Below are positions 43,994 to 55,132 of a stretch of 64,000 bases of DNA, piece by piece. This DNA is from Cyclospora cayetanensis (Eukaryota; Apicomplexa; Conoidasida; Eucoccidiorida; Eimeriidae), in the NCBI RefSeq assembly GCF_002999335.1, contig NW_020312314.1, positions 124,001-188,000 of the forward strand. Direction: 5' to 3'. Every line of letters begins with the position of its first letter. Within the stretch, counting starts at the first letter, position 1. A model generated the notes under the pieces. The model was not told the origin of the DNA. It saw only the letters and a program-made list of their open reading frames with translations, and ran no database searches. The translations under genes were made by a program, and so were the position numbers.

Positions 43994-46300
43994 GATGCCA
44001 GCGATTCAAGGGTGCCCTTTTATGACCAGAAAACGACTTGTGGTAGCATTTAGGTAGCAGCCACACCGAAAAGTCGTCCTTTTTGTCGAAACACGTTTGA
44101 ATCATGCGGTTGCGTGGCATCGTATGCGGCTACTCTGGCTGGGCTGCCCTGCAGACGACTACGAGGCGGTACTTGGACCGAAACAGCTTCTTCAGCTGCG
44201 GCGCTCATTGAGAGCGCATTCCTTACCGGATTCTCCTATTTTCTGGCATCAAATTTGTATACCCTACAGATATTGTTAGCCCAGTAGTGCGTTCCTAGGA
44301 TCACTGCATGATCTTTTCCACCCCCCCAGGGCGGGATGCTGTGACCATCCAGCATCCGGATAAAACGTCTTCTTTCGTATATTACCCCTAGTGACAATCG
44401 AAATTGGGCATTCATGTCTGTGTAAATTACGTGTGTGTGGAATTTAGTGCCTCCCGTTTGCATATGCCTCCTAGGAGGGCCGGATTGACAGTCTACCTTT
44501 ACGCCTTACGTTTGATGCACGCCATAGGAGGCATACAACAACTGCATTAAAAGGGTGGGACTATCGATAACTTCGCTGCCGTTCCACCATATGCTGTTCT
44601 AGGAAATTGACTACATGCAACGCTGACATTGCCTGTAGTGTCTGCATGTAACCTTTCACGATGTATCTGCATCGGTCGCACACCACGTGAGTGGACCAGA
44701 AGGGGACTGACGGCCATCTTGAGCCATATAGCTTGGATAATCTAGCGTTGGAAGCTACACTTTAGCAGTTTCTAGCGTGGTAGTCAGCACGAACGAACAG
44801 TTGACCCCTGCGCTTTCCGTTAAACCATTTTATGTGTTTGTTGTAGGGCACAGTTGGGCCCATACTGTTGTAGTGCATGCTCTGCGCCTATGCACTGGGT
44901 TACTGTGTGCTGCGGCACACAGTAGTTAGGAGAATATTGCAGCTGCCTGCACCTTAGCTGTCATTCCTTCTCTAGGGCTGATATCCGATATGTCAAATTC
45001 AAGAAGACCAAGGTTACGGAAAGCAACACCTCGATGTATTATCGTGTTTTGCTCGGGCATTTTTTGTGTGCGGCCGCAAAGAAACTCCGCGGGAAGAGTT
45101 TAACATGCCGTTTCTTACATCCGCAAACACTCTGGAGAGAACCTAGATTAATTCAACCCTTGCCTGAATTTCTCACGTGACACTGGATAGGTACACTATC
45201 ATGTCCATCACAAGGCGCAGATACGAATTGTACTATGGCATCTAGCACCCGGAAATAGTTCATGTAGCTTCATATTTCTTAAAGGTAGGCAAGTCAACTA
45301 GGAGTAGAGGGAAGTTCCTCGCAGAGTTTGTACAAAGACGCTTGAAGAGACTTCTACACTAGGTCAGAAATTATCATTATAAGCGACTCGAATGGTAGCT
45401 TCATAGCTCTCTCTTTAGTGAGCCACGCCTTTCCGCTAGCGGCAAAATTCCAGGCAGTAAAATAGCTGCATAATGCTGCTTAACCCCCCAAAGGGCTGCA
45501 GGCGGCTTGGCTATTCACTGGCTTCGCTCCTACATTCGCCACTCCAACCAGTGCAATACCGCGAGGCACCAAAAGCATTTGCTCACATTTGTGAGGCATC
45601 TTCGTCCAGTTTCGAATGCGAAATATAGAGCTATCTATCTGCTTTTCAACCTGTCGGCTTCTCTGGCATATCAGCTTCAACCACGTACAAATATGCCATG
45701 TAACTGTGTCGCTTGAACTGCCCCAGGACACGTGTTGCATGAGGCATTTTCTAATGTGTCGTCATCTTTCGGGGTTTTCTGTGGAGGCTTGTCTGTTCAG
45801 GAAACACCTGGCAGCAAGCACAATCGCCGTGGGGCTCGCCACAGTGCGCAGCTACCCTCTTCTTGCTGCACTCAAAATACTCATTATTCCCTCTAGACGG
45901 AATAATGGGGGAAAGAAGGTCTTTAAAGGATTACATAGCGGTCAAACACAATTAAAGACATCACTCGAATAAGTTCATGCATAAGAGTCCAGGCCCCACG
46001 GAGGAGCAATCATTGATCAGCATATGCATGCAAGTATCCCATCTAGCGGTTTCCAGTTTCCAAAGTATCCGCGAAAATTCGTAGGGAGCTATGGTAGGTA
46101 CATTCGATCAAGAATCGTAAAAAATTAACTACTGCGGTTTGTTTTTTTCGCATGAATTCTTTGTTGTGAGGTTCCCTGAGCTCGAAACAACAGAACGCAA
46201 TGCTGTGCGCATGTGCGCTTGATGTTCTTTTAATTTGCTGTGAATGCTAGAAGTGCTCCAAAGGGGTCTTTATGGACACAGACACCCTAGCTGTCCTTCT
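43994..46300. other. Repeat-poor DNA without a supported gene
   Basis: Frames are short and broken on both strands, and CAG runs are absent. I found no exon chain, tRNA or repeat array. Given the retroelement relic just downstream, part of it may be decayed element sequence or a long terminal repeat, but I could not identify paired terminal repeats. Confidence 0.45.
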
Positions 46301-47940
46301 GCCTGCAGATCGGGACCATAAGGGGCGCAGCAATGGGAATGGGGAGACCTGTTTGAAACCCCTACTTTACTCTATATTGAGGCCCCAAATAGTCTGGATT
46401 AGAGCACCGTCATACGGAGGCCTCAATCAGACCATTAGTTGGTAGCACAGCATGGTTTGATGCAGCTGCTACCCCGCTGATCCACCAACTGTAAATTCAA
46501 AAGAAGGCCATGTTTCCCAACAAGAGCTTTTCAGCTTTGCTTGAGCCACTTTGGTAGTTTTAGCATTCTATCCCTTTTTAGCAATAGGCTTGGAGAAAAA
46601 TTTCATCTGTCGATGGAAGCATACGGTGGCGAAAGGCTGTTTCGGGCGACTAATGCCTGACTGCAAGTAGATGCGAATCCAGCGGTTCCACAGTTATTCA
46701 ACAGGCATGAACCTACAGTCGATTGAAAAGCTTATACATTTCTTGCTAAGTTTATGCTGACCAGTAAATTATAACGGCCAAAATGATGGGCAAGTACTCG
46801 AAGATTTCGTCAGCCCGTTGGAGAAGAACCTTACTTTGAACAGGTCAGAAGAAGAAACAGGAGTCCTTTTTCTGGGCACTATCATCAGGCAAGCGATCGC
46901 TCTAGTTGTGAATATAAGCAAGAAAAGCAAATAAAATACCTGTATGTATTATCACTCTTCAAGCCTTCAGTTACGACCTGGTCCATTGCTCTATGGCGAG
47001 ATAAGCTTAACGGCAAGGGCCAGGACAGTTTGGGAAGCTGATGTATGGAAATTTATTGATAGATCGGTATATCGAGCAATACAAGTCTTTAGCTTGCAAA
47101 ATCCGCAACGTAGAGGAACAGATGCTTTATCACTGATATTTCTTAGGTCTATGGCAGTGGTCCGCTTGGTGGTCACAATGTCAGTGGTTCAACGGTTAAG
47201 AAAACAAGAGGGGGGGTCCCCGCAAGGCATAGACTATCCGACGTTTCTGTCAACTATTGTGTCTTCGCCTGAAAAGAAAGAACCATTTTGGGGATTTTAT
47301 CATATGAATGTCAAAGACTGTCAACCGGCTCTAGCCTACATTCTAAAACCAACGAAAAAAACGCAAGGAGCCTGCGCTTCTAAGCAGCCTCAGATATCTA
47401 TTTAATAACGCATCTGCTTCCAGTGTGGTACACTGGGTCATATACTTCGGGATCGCAAGCCCATGCAAGAATCCAGAGAACATGAGCACCGTAACTAAGC
47501 CCAGCGAGAGTGGGCTGCCTGGAGAACAAAGAGGTGTATCAAGTAAAAGGCAGTGCCCCCACGCAGGCTGCGCTGCAGCGAGCGGGGCCTAAGACAACAT
47601 AGCCTTAGTCAGTGGTAAACCGCGGGTCAGTTCCACGGCAAACACATTTGCACACATAAACAAGAATCGCTAGGTTTTTGAAACCAGATGTGAAGTGCCT
47701 GTGTTATTCAGAAGCGCAAAAGTGTAATCTGTCTATTCACTCGTTCGAGCAGCCCCTAGGCCTCTAGCTTGCTAACAGTTGGCAGAACGCAAGGGTTGCG
47801 AGGGTTACGGTGGATTAATCCTGCCTTAAATCGTTCCGAGTCCGTGACTTATATGCTGGACCCATGCCTCACTACGTAATCCTAGGTTCCCACAAAGTTG
47901 TTGGAAGGCATGCATGAGACCACAAATGAACGCCGTGTAA
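46300..47940 (+). mobile_element. Decayed LTR-retrotransposon gag-protease remnant
   Basis: An open frame at 46944-47405 has a Gag-like segment (LTARARTVWEADVWKFIDRS). After two in-frame stops, the same frame continues into a CCHC zinc knuckle at 47415-47459, CFQCGTLGHILRDRK, in which the last Cys of CX2CX4HX4C is Arg. About 190 bases on, in another frame, ALVSGK (47602) sits where a retroviral-type protease has its D[ST]GA. At 47846, in the third frame, YAGPMPHYVILGSHKVVGRH resembles the ILG end of such a protease. The order and spacing fit gag-pro of a Ty3/gypsy-type element, but stops and frame changes show it is dead. No convincing reverse transcriptase or terminal repeats were found. Confidence 0.42.
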
Positions 47941-49448
47941 ATTAGTGTGCTGGAACGCGCCAGGCAGATGAACCCTCTAGTCTCCTCAAGAACCCTTATT
48001 TAATCTGTGGTATGCATGGTAAAGTTGGTGCGTTCACCGGTGGAGCAAATCTTCATGCTGGTGGCTCTGCGGCGCACTAAAAGAAGGCGATTCTGAGCAC
48101 GCATTCCGTTTTCGCGGTTCTGTAGCCGGTTTCTTACTTAAGAATATGCTCGAACTTTATGCCCCAAGCAACTGGGATGAAAAGCACCAGGGAGTTCGCG
48201 GATGTGTGTAACTAGTGAGCGCTACTAGCAGGTCGGTCATCTGATGGTTTTCAGCACACCGTACTGAGCTGATTTCCAGATATGCCCCAACCCACGTTCC
48301 CCACGGTATCAGAATCCCCCACAGCATAAAGAAGAGATTGAGCGGCATGCTGATGCCTTGTTGAGAAGTCAGCGTGCAAAGGTCGACACGCGCTTTGAGG
48401 CATAAACCGGTGTTCGTGCCGAAAAAGGCGGGGAAGGTGGCGGAACCGTGTGAGTCTCGTGATTCGAAATACGGTCGTTCTGCGGGAAAGATTGGAATGC
48501 CTCATCAGCAAATCGCTTGACAAACCACACGGAGCAACAGTCCACTTTGAATTTGAAGCCATTGACACGCCTTCGTACAAATCATGATCAGTTGCTCTAA
48601 GAATGCGTAAGGCTACATCAAGTTGCCAGAATTATACACCCCGCTGCTGCAACCTTCGCGGACGATCCAACTAACCGCGGCGCTCGTCTAGGGTCTGTTG
48701 TTTCTACACCAACTCAATCAGCCCCAACCGCGCCACACCGCACGCTCATGGAAACTCATTGCTCAAGACTCTTCCTGGGAAACGCAAGCCAAGCACTCTC
48801 TGCAACCGGAAAGGCGCGCTAGCTTGGAGTTGTCTGCTGTGTGCGCATGGTGCTGGCTTGTTTAGATACTCAGGGGACTGAGCTGTGTGTGAGCCTTCGG
48901 ACGTAAAGAAACGGCTTCCTCGCCATGAGGCTACTACGTGGCGATGCAGTCTCTGTATAGAGGCTCCTAAGAATCTAGGGATAGCCTGTTTTCCTCAAGC
49001 TCCGAGCATCGATTTTTGTGGCGGAAGGCCATAGAGATTCTTTTGCATCTGTCTGCTCGTAAGAACGAGTGATGCCTTTTGTTGTGCACAGTCTAGGGTT
49101 TTGCGTTGCGTGTTTCGGCCATACTGAAATGCTTACGATTCTGATATCCAGCAATTTGGTGGCTTCTGCGATCGCTGCATGCGGCCGCTGCCACCGCATG
49201 CAGAGACAGCCCCGTGGTACCCCTCACCACAGCGAGCCGATCCTTTTGGCCTAAGCAGTACACCCCAAATGCTAAGCGCGGAAGGCGAATGCATGCATTT
49301 GAGATGCTAGTGCTGCGCCATTAGTGTGGCATTCGTATTTAGCAGGCTGTGGGCTTGTTTCACCCCTTCCAGTAAAGACCGCCTGGAGAGCGCCAGAGAA
49401 GTCTGAGGCGATTTGAGGCTGTTCAGCCTCTCGTCGCCACTTGCTACT
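47941..49448. other. Repeat-poor DNA, possible continuation of the retroelement relic
   Basis: No intact gene. A stretch near 48490-48590 reads as KPHGATVHFEFEAIDTPSYK, which vaguely recalls the start of a Ty3-type reverse transcriptase, but the match is too weak to call. The remaining frames are short. Confidence 0.35.
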
Positions 49449-51884
49449 ATGGAGTTGAATGTCTACAGAGCCGCCCAAAAGGTTTGCCTGCAGAAGCCAC
49501 GCACCACTGCAAGCCGTAGCCGCAAGGCAGTCGGACTTAACGCAGGATGCATTTCCCCCTCCCCCTTGCTTCTCCCCTTCCCCCACTCCCCCCGCCTTCC
49601 AGCACCAGAAAGCCTGTGAGTTGCGCTGTGTACCTTCCTCCTCAGGATGCGGCGAAGGCGGAATGCCAAAAATGCATGCAATACGGGCAGTAAGCACACG
49701 AATCCTGTAGAGGGGTTCAGGCCGGCAGTTTTCTGTCTGCCTGAACTGCTGAAAGCTCCTTTGGCAGCAGGCGCTAAATCCTTTCTTTTTCGAGTGAGGG
49801 GTCGACTGTAGCACGCACTGTGGGGGCGCCTTTTCTGCAGCTGGACGTACCAGTGCCGCAATCGCCGGGTGTATCTACAGCGGCCCACACGGACGCAGAT
49901 CCTTCGGTAATTTTTCGAACCTAGGATTCGCATCTTCCCGAGCTTGCTAGACACTATCCAACTAGCCGAACGATGACAGGTGCGCGGTATTTGAGCGGGG
50001 GAGGGGCAAGAGGGCGCTAGTTTCGAGGATGTGCTTTGTGGTGCAGCAATCCACGCTTGAAGCCCAAGCACGTGAACGCCGATGATGCTCCCGAAATTCC
50101 GCTGTAAGATCGCCCGTTTAAACGCATGTATCTTTTGTCCCCTGCCTCATCAGAGCTGCGCTGCAAACGTCTAACGCCGTACGCTTGGTGTGCTGATCTT
50201 CAGAATAACTGACGGAGACTGGTATCGGGATAGGCGCTTGGCAGAGCAGATTAAGCAGGAAGAAGTGGCTCTTTATAAGAACACCAAGAAGGGTGCCGAG
50301 AAACGCCGACACAGCAGTAGCAGCAGTGATAGCAGCAGCAGCAGCAGCAGCAGTGATAGCAGCAGCAGCAGTAGCAGTAGCAGTGATAGCAGTAGCAGTG
50401 ATAGCAGTAGCAGTGATAGCAGTAGCAGTGATAGCAGCAGCAGTGATAGCAGCAGCAGCAGCAGTGATAGCAGCAGTGGTAGCAGCAGTAGCAGTAGCAA
50501 AGCATCGTCTCGTGCCTCACGTGCAGTTGTCAAGAAGCGTGATCCCTCTCTCCCCGGAGGAGAAGTAGCCGCAGCTACAGCATCTGCAGCTAGCGCAACT
50601 GGGAGCAGCGGCGTTGCACCTCTTGGTGGGAGTGTGGCGCTGCATTCGGGATCAAGAGTAGCAGAAGAGCAGCTTTTACTGGCAGTCAAGTCTGAGCCAG
50701 TAGATCCTGAGGTGCTTGAGCAACAGAAACAGGTGAAAAGGCACCAGCAGCAGCAGCATCAGAGCCCTCTGGTCAAGTCGGAGACAGAAGTGCCTCGCAA
50801 GCGCCTCCAAGAAAGCAGCAGCAGTGGTAGCAGCAGCAGCAGCAGTGGTAGTAGTAGCAGCAGCAGTGGCAGCAGCAGCAGTGGTAGCAGCAGCAGCAGC
50901 GACAATGAGAGCAACAAGAGGAAGGCACGTCGGAACCCAAAGAAATCGAGACGATTGTGCAGAAGCAACGAAGTAAGCTCTGCTGTTCACCGCACCAAGT
51001 GGGAGGTACACCACGAGGCGAAGAGTTTGGAAGACGCGATGATGAGGGAGAAGCAGCAGCAGCAAGAGTATTCGCGAGGGAGAGCAGATGAAGGCATATT
51101 TCGAGAAGGAAGACGCGACAGAGGTGTCGAGCGAGACAGAAGGATGGAAATGGGCAAAAGCGAAGCAACACGGGAGGCTAGGGGAAGGTCAGGAGATAAT
51201 TCTTATCGAAATCGGCGAGGATCTGTGCAAGAGGGAGAGAGAGATGGACGAGAATACTGCAGAAGGGATAGAGGGAGTGACAGAGGGCGAGAGAGGCATG
51301 TCGAAACAGGGGAAAGAAGAAAGCAACTTGCAGAAATTGACGGTGAAAGAAAGCGGCATGCTGGACGAGAGAGCGGCAGAGAGAGATACGCAGAAGAAGA
51401 AGATCGAGAGAGAGAGTGGCATGCTGGACGAGAGAGCGGCAGAGAGAGATACGCAGAAGAAGAAGATCGAGAGAGAGAGTGGCGTGCAGGGAGAGAGAGA
51501 GGAAGAGAGAGATACGCAGAAGAAGAAGATCGCGAGAGAGAGTGGCGTGCAGGGAGAGAGAGAGGAAGAGAGAGATACGCAGAAGAAGAAGATCGCGAGA
51601 GAGAGTGGCGTGCAGGGAGAGAGAGAGGAAGAGAGAGACACGCAGAAGAAGAAGATCGCGAGAGAGAGCGGCATGCAGGGAGAGAGAGAGGAAGAGAGAG
51701 ATACGCCGAAGAAGAAGATCGCGAGAGAGAGCGGCGTGCAGGAAGGGATAGAAGAGAGGAAGGCGGAGAGAGAGGGGAGAGAGGAGAGAGAGACAGAGAG
51801 GTTGTGAGAGACTCGGAGAAATGTGAATCTCGAGACAAGCAGCGTGGCAGGGGGGAGAGTGAAAGGGTAGGGCGAGGTAGATAG
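49449..51884 (+). CDS. Arg/Glu/Ser-rich low-complexity protein, probably nuclear
   Basis: The main exon 50204-51884 is well supported. It opens ITDGDWYRDRRLAEQIKQEE, then has poly-Ser runs broken by Asp, a Lys/Arg-rich centre, a second Ser/Gly run, and a C-terminal half made of a 21-residue charged repeat (units like RERYAEEEDREREWRAGRER). A preceding exon (50028-50103, NPRLKPKHVNADDAPEIPL) joins in phase through GTAAGA/TTCAG. Tentative earlier exons 49449-49615, 49841-49906 and 49951-49979 also keep phase and would give 672 residues from MELNVYRAAQK. The alternating Arg/Glu and Ser-rich make-up resembles splicing-associated RE/SR proteins, so a role in RNA processing is possible. No RRM or other domain is seen, and I do not recognise the N-terminal block. 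Confidence 0.6.
50310..50505 (+). repeat. AGC/AGT/GAT runs encoding Ser-Asp tracts
   Basis: About 190 bases of AGCAGT and GATAGC units, in frame, encode poly-Ser punctuated by Asp. A second Ser/Gly run lies at about 50813-50905 in the same exon. Confidence 0.9.
51340..51748 (+). repeat. 63-bp coding minisatellite
   Basis: About six copies with a 63-bp period (GATACGCAG-type marks at 51385, 51448, 51511, 51574, 51637 and 51700) encode a 21-residue Arg/Glu repeat. The first two copies differ from the rest (CTGGACGAGAGAGCGG versus GTGCAGGGAGAGAGAG), so the array has two subfamilies. Confidence 0.9.
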
Positions 51885-53132
51885 GGGGGTTCCTAGGGGT
51901 ATTTGCTGAGTGCCAGAAACGCCTCTGCGTTTCCCCAGATAGGCTTATTGGCACTTGTAGTGTTTCTTTGGAGAGGTGTGTGCACCCCCGAGTGTAAATA
52001 AGTTGCCTCCTTCCACATTTTATCCCTCGCGCAGGCACTTCTGTCGGCTTTGCCTCCCACGTTCCTCTAAGCTTTTACCTACGCCCCCGTCGATTTTCTG
52101 TGCCGTTGAGGCTTGGGGAGTTGCGGCCTTAGTGTCGTCTGTAAAGCTCCAAAAGAGCTCCTCCGTAGTGTGTTCGAGCAACCGCCATGGCGCATGTCGC
52201 GCTGGAAGGCGCCTTGACGGGCAACTGCCTCGTTTCAGTTGGGGGGAGTACAGACATTGGGGAGCGAGAGGCGGCTGGTGTTGCCTCTGAAGGCGCAGAG
52301 TTAGAATTCTGAGGAGAGAAGGGGCCTAGTTAGCTTAATGCGGGGGATAGGAGAGAGAGGGGGAGGATCTTGGAAGGTGGGGATGTCGCGTGTCGGTTGG
52401 TAGGGGAGTGTCTGCGGCGAGTTGTGCCTGAAACGGCCCCCTTGGCGGGGGAACGCCTGGGGAGTTCGTAACAGGGGTGAACGTAGACACTCCTGGAAAT
52501 ATATTTACGCACATTTATATACATATCTACGTATAAGCGGATTTCAGCAGCGAGACAGCTGCCGCATCGCCCTCGCTGACCCTTCTTAAGCCGCACGCGG
52601 GCTGGAGGATACAAATCGGGGGGATGGCGGGGGGGTTCCCCAGAGGCGTCGAAAACAGCGTCTTCTACGACTTTTCGATTAAAATTAAGGCTTTTCGTGC
52701 GGATTCTTCGCGGAAGGCGGTCGACACATTGCGTTTCGTCTTTGATTTCGGGAGTGCAGCCGCGAGGGCGTGCCGGAAGGCGCCGAGAGAGGAGCCCTCC
52801 CAACCCTCGCTCGAGGTTCAGCGGCAGTTCAAGTCTTCGAGCGCGTGCGAAAAAGTGCCCAAAAGTGGCCTCGAATCTCTGAATGCTTATGACGGCGGCG
52901 CTGTCTGAGCGTTTATTACCAGCAGGAGAGACGCAAAGCATCGGAGAACCTCGAGTGGCGTGGCGTTCCTGTGGGGTAGGAGCAGCGGGCAGGGAGAAAG
53001 GCTGGCAGGCAAGGAAGCCTTCAGCCGTTTCGCGGATGACTGTCCGAAGTTTGGCCTCCTTTTGGTGTGGTGTTCTCTTGATCGGCGGCTTCTCTCGCGC
53101 TTCCCCTGCGCTGCGCTGCTCTGCTGTCTTAG
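51885..53132. other. Intergenic region
   Basis: No exon supported. A long minus-strand frame (52330-53253) has no domain and overlaps the bestrophin start, so it is probably a GC-rich shadow. A TATA/TACA-rich spot lies at 52495-52535. Confidence 0.5.
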
Positions 53133-53481
53133 ATGGCGAGCAGCTCCCTCTTGAGACTGTCGCCTCCCAGGCTGGCGATCTCGTTGCCTCCAGCCGACGC
53201 GTTTGCGGCGTCTGCTGACGGCAAAAGCTGCGGCAGCCCGCAGGGGAAGCCACGCATGAGCGGCTGGCGCTCCTTCACGGAACTAAAAGGCAGCGTCTTC
53301 ATGTCTCGCCGCCTCTGGAGGACGGTGTCTTTCTACTGGGCAATCGCCGCCGTCACAGCCCTCATCGTCGTCACCTGCGAGCCAGTGAGTGGCGACTCTA
53401 GCGATGCATTTGCGGCATGCATGCAACCCCTAAAAGCCCCAGAAGGAGAACGGCCGACGCCTGCTACTGAGTCTGTCGCTG

Positions 53482-53512
<31 letters not shown>

Positions 53513-55099
53513 TGTCGCTGCAAAAAGAATCGCTCGGAGGAGTCTGCTGCGCGTCAAACGGCCGTGCGTGTAGACTGCGCCCGAAGCAGCTCTGTGGAAC
53601 GCCGTGTCTGTCACTGCCGACTGAGTGTGCGTCTAATGCGCAGGCTGCATCCTCTTTGCGCTTTGGAGGATTGCAAACGCTCGTAGACGGCCTTTCAACC
53701 CTCGTCGGATTCTTGCTTGGACTCTTCGTCTCGACATCCTTGTCGCGCTGGTGGGCTTTGAGGCAGCAACTCACGCTTTTCTCCGCTGCAGTGTACGACA
53801 TCCTTATTCTAGCCTGCTGCCACCTCGAGACGCGTGCTTCGCAGCAGCCAGTGCAGCGAACAACGCAGCAGCCGGTGCAGCGGGATAGCCACAGCAGCGA
53901 CAAGGAGAAGGAAGCAGCTGTGAATTTGCAGTTCCCCTTGCGACTGCAGCAAGGCCCCTTTGGCACAGCTCCAGATGCACCAGACCTCTATTGGTGCTCG
54001 AGCCGTTTTCGCATCTTGCGGCGGCTGTTGCGTTTGGGGTGTGTGAGCTTCCATCTCGTTTTCGACGCTGCGCAAGGCAGGAACGAACTGCAGTATCTCC
54101 TCCGTAGGCTCTAAGACTCCCCTTGCAAGCCGCTGCTTTGGAAGAGAAGGGCTGCTGCTGCTCAGACGCAAGGCGTAGCCAGCCTCTGGCCGTTGCTCGG
54201 CTGTACCTGCATGAGCAGGCTCTCTCGAGCTTCCTGCGAGGGCTTGTCTAATGTCGACAGCTCAGACGGTGCTCTCTGTTTGCGGGGGTAATGCGTGCGG
54301 CATGCTCAGATGACGGAATGCTCTCCCCCATGGAGTACAGGTGGCTATGCACCCTTTCAGAAGGGAGGGCGCTGCTCCCGTGGCTGTCTATGGCGAGCTG
54401 TGGCACCGAGCTAGCCAGGCGGGAAAAACTGCTTTTCGCCCCCAATGCCACGCGAAGGTGGACCGAGATCTGCTCGCGTGTAAGCCCCCCTTACCTCCCC
54501 AATCCCTACTTGCCACCACTTTTCTCCTTCAAAACAGGCTATTAACGACCTTTTCGAAAAGTGTCTGTATGTATGTATGTATGTGTGTGTCTGTGTGTGT
54601 GTATGTGTGTGTTTGTGTCTTGGTGTGTGTATGTGTCTTGGTGTGTGTGCGTGTCTGTGTGTTTGTGTCTTGGTGTGTGTGCGTGTCTGTGTATGTATAT
54701 GTGTATATATATATATATATATAAATGTATATATATATAAATGTATATATATAAATGTATATGTATAAATGTATATATATATAAATGTACATATATAAAT
54801 GTATATATATGTATGTGTATGTGTGTTTGCGGGAATATCTGTGGGGTTTGCAAAATGCAGGGATCTTCATGCGTCTCGCAGTGCCTCGCTTACGTGAGAA
54901 CTCCGCTGCCGTACTCCTACGTGCACCTGCTCATGATCATGGTGCTTATTACCAACACCCTCTCAGCTGTGCTCTCTGGCCTCGCAGCAGGCAGCAGTTT
55001 CTGCCGTCTCCAGGAGGTTTGGGGGGGAAGTCTCGTGGCGGGAGAGGAGACACCCGTGGCATCGAGCGCAGTGCTAGGGCCTGCAGCAGCAGCAGCAGC

Positions 55100-55132
<33 letters not shown>

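Noticed and set aside
48600..48840. Reverse transcriptase continuation of the retroelement relic
   Set aside because: The frame is open for about 80 codons but lacks any RT motif such as YxDD or the LxKKDG block.
50190..50290. MMTAG2 or CIR-type splicing factor N-terminus
   Set aside because: Only a loose resemblance (DWYRDR, Glu-rich helix); the diagnostic motifs of either family were not seen.
52330..53253. 307-codon minus-strand frame
   Set aside because: It overlaps the start of the bestrophin gene and shows only basic, Arg-rich random-looking composition.
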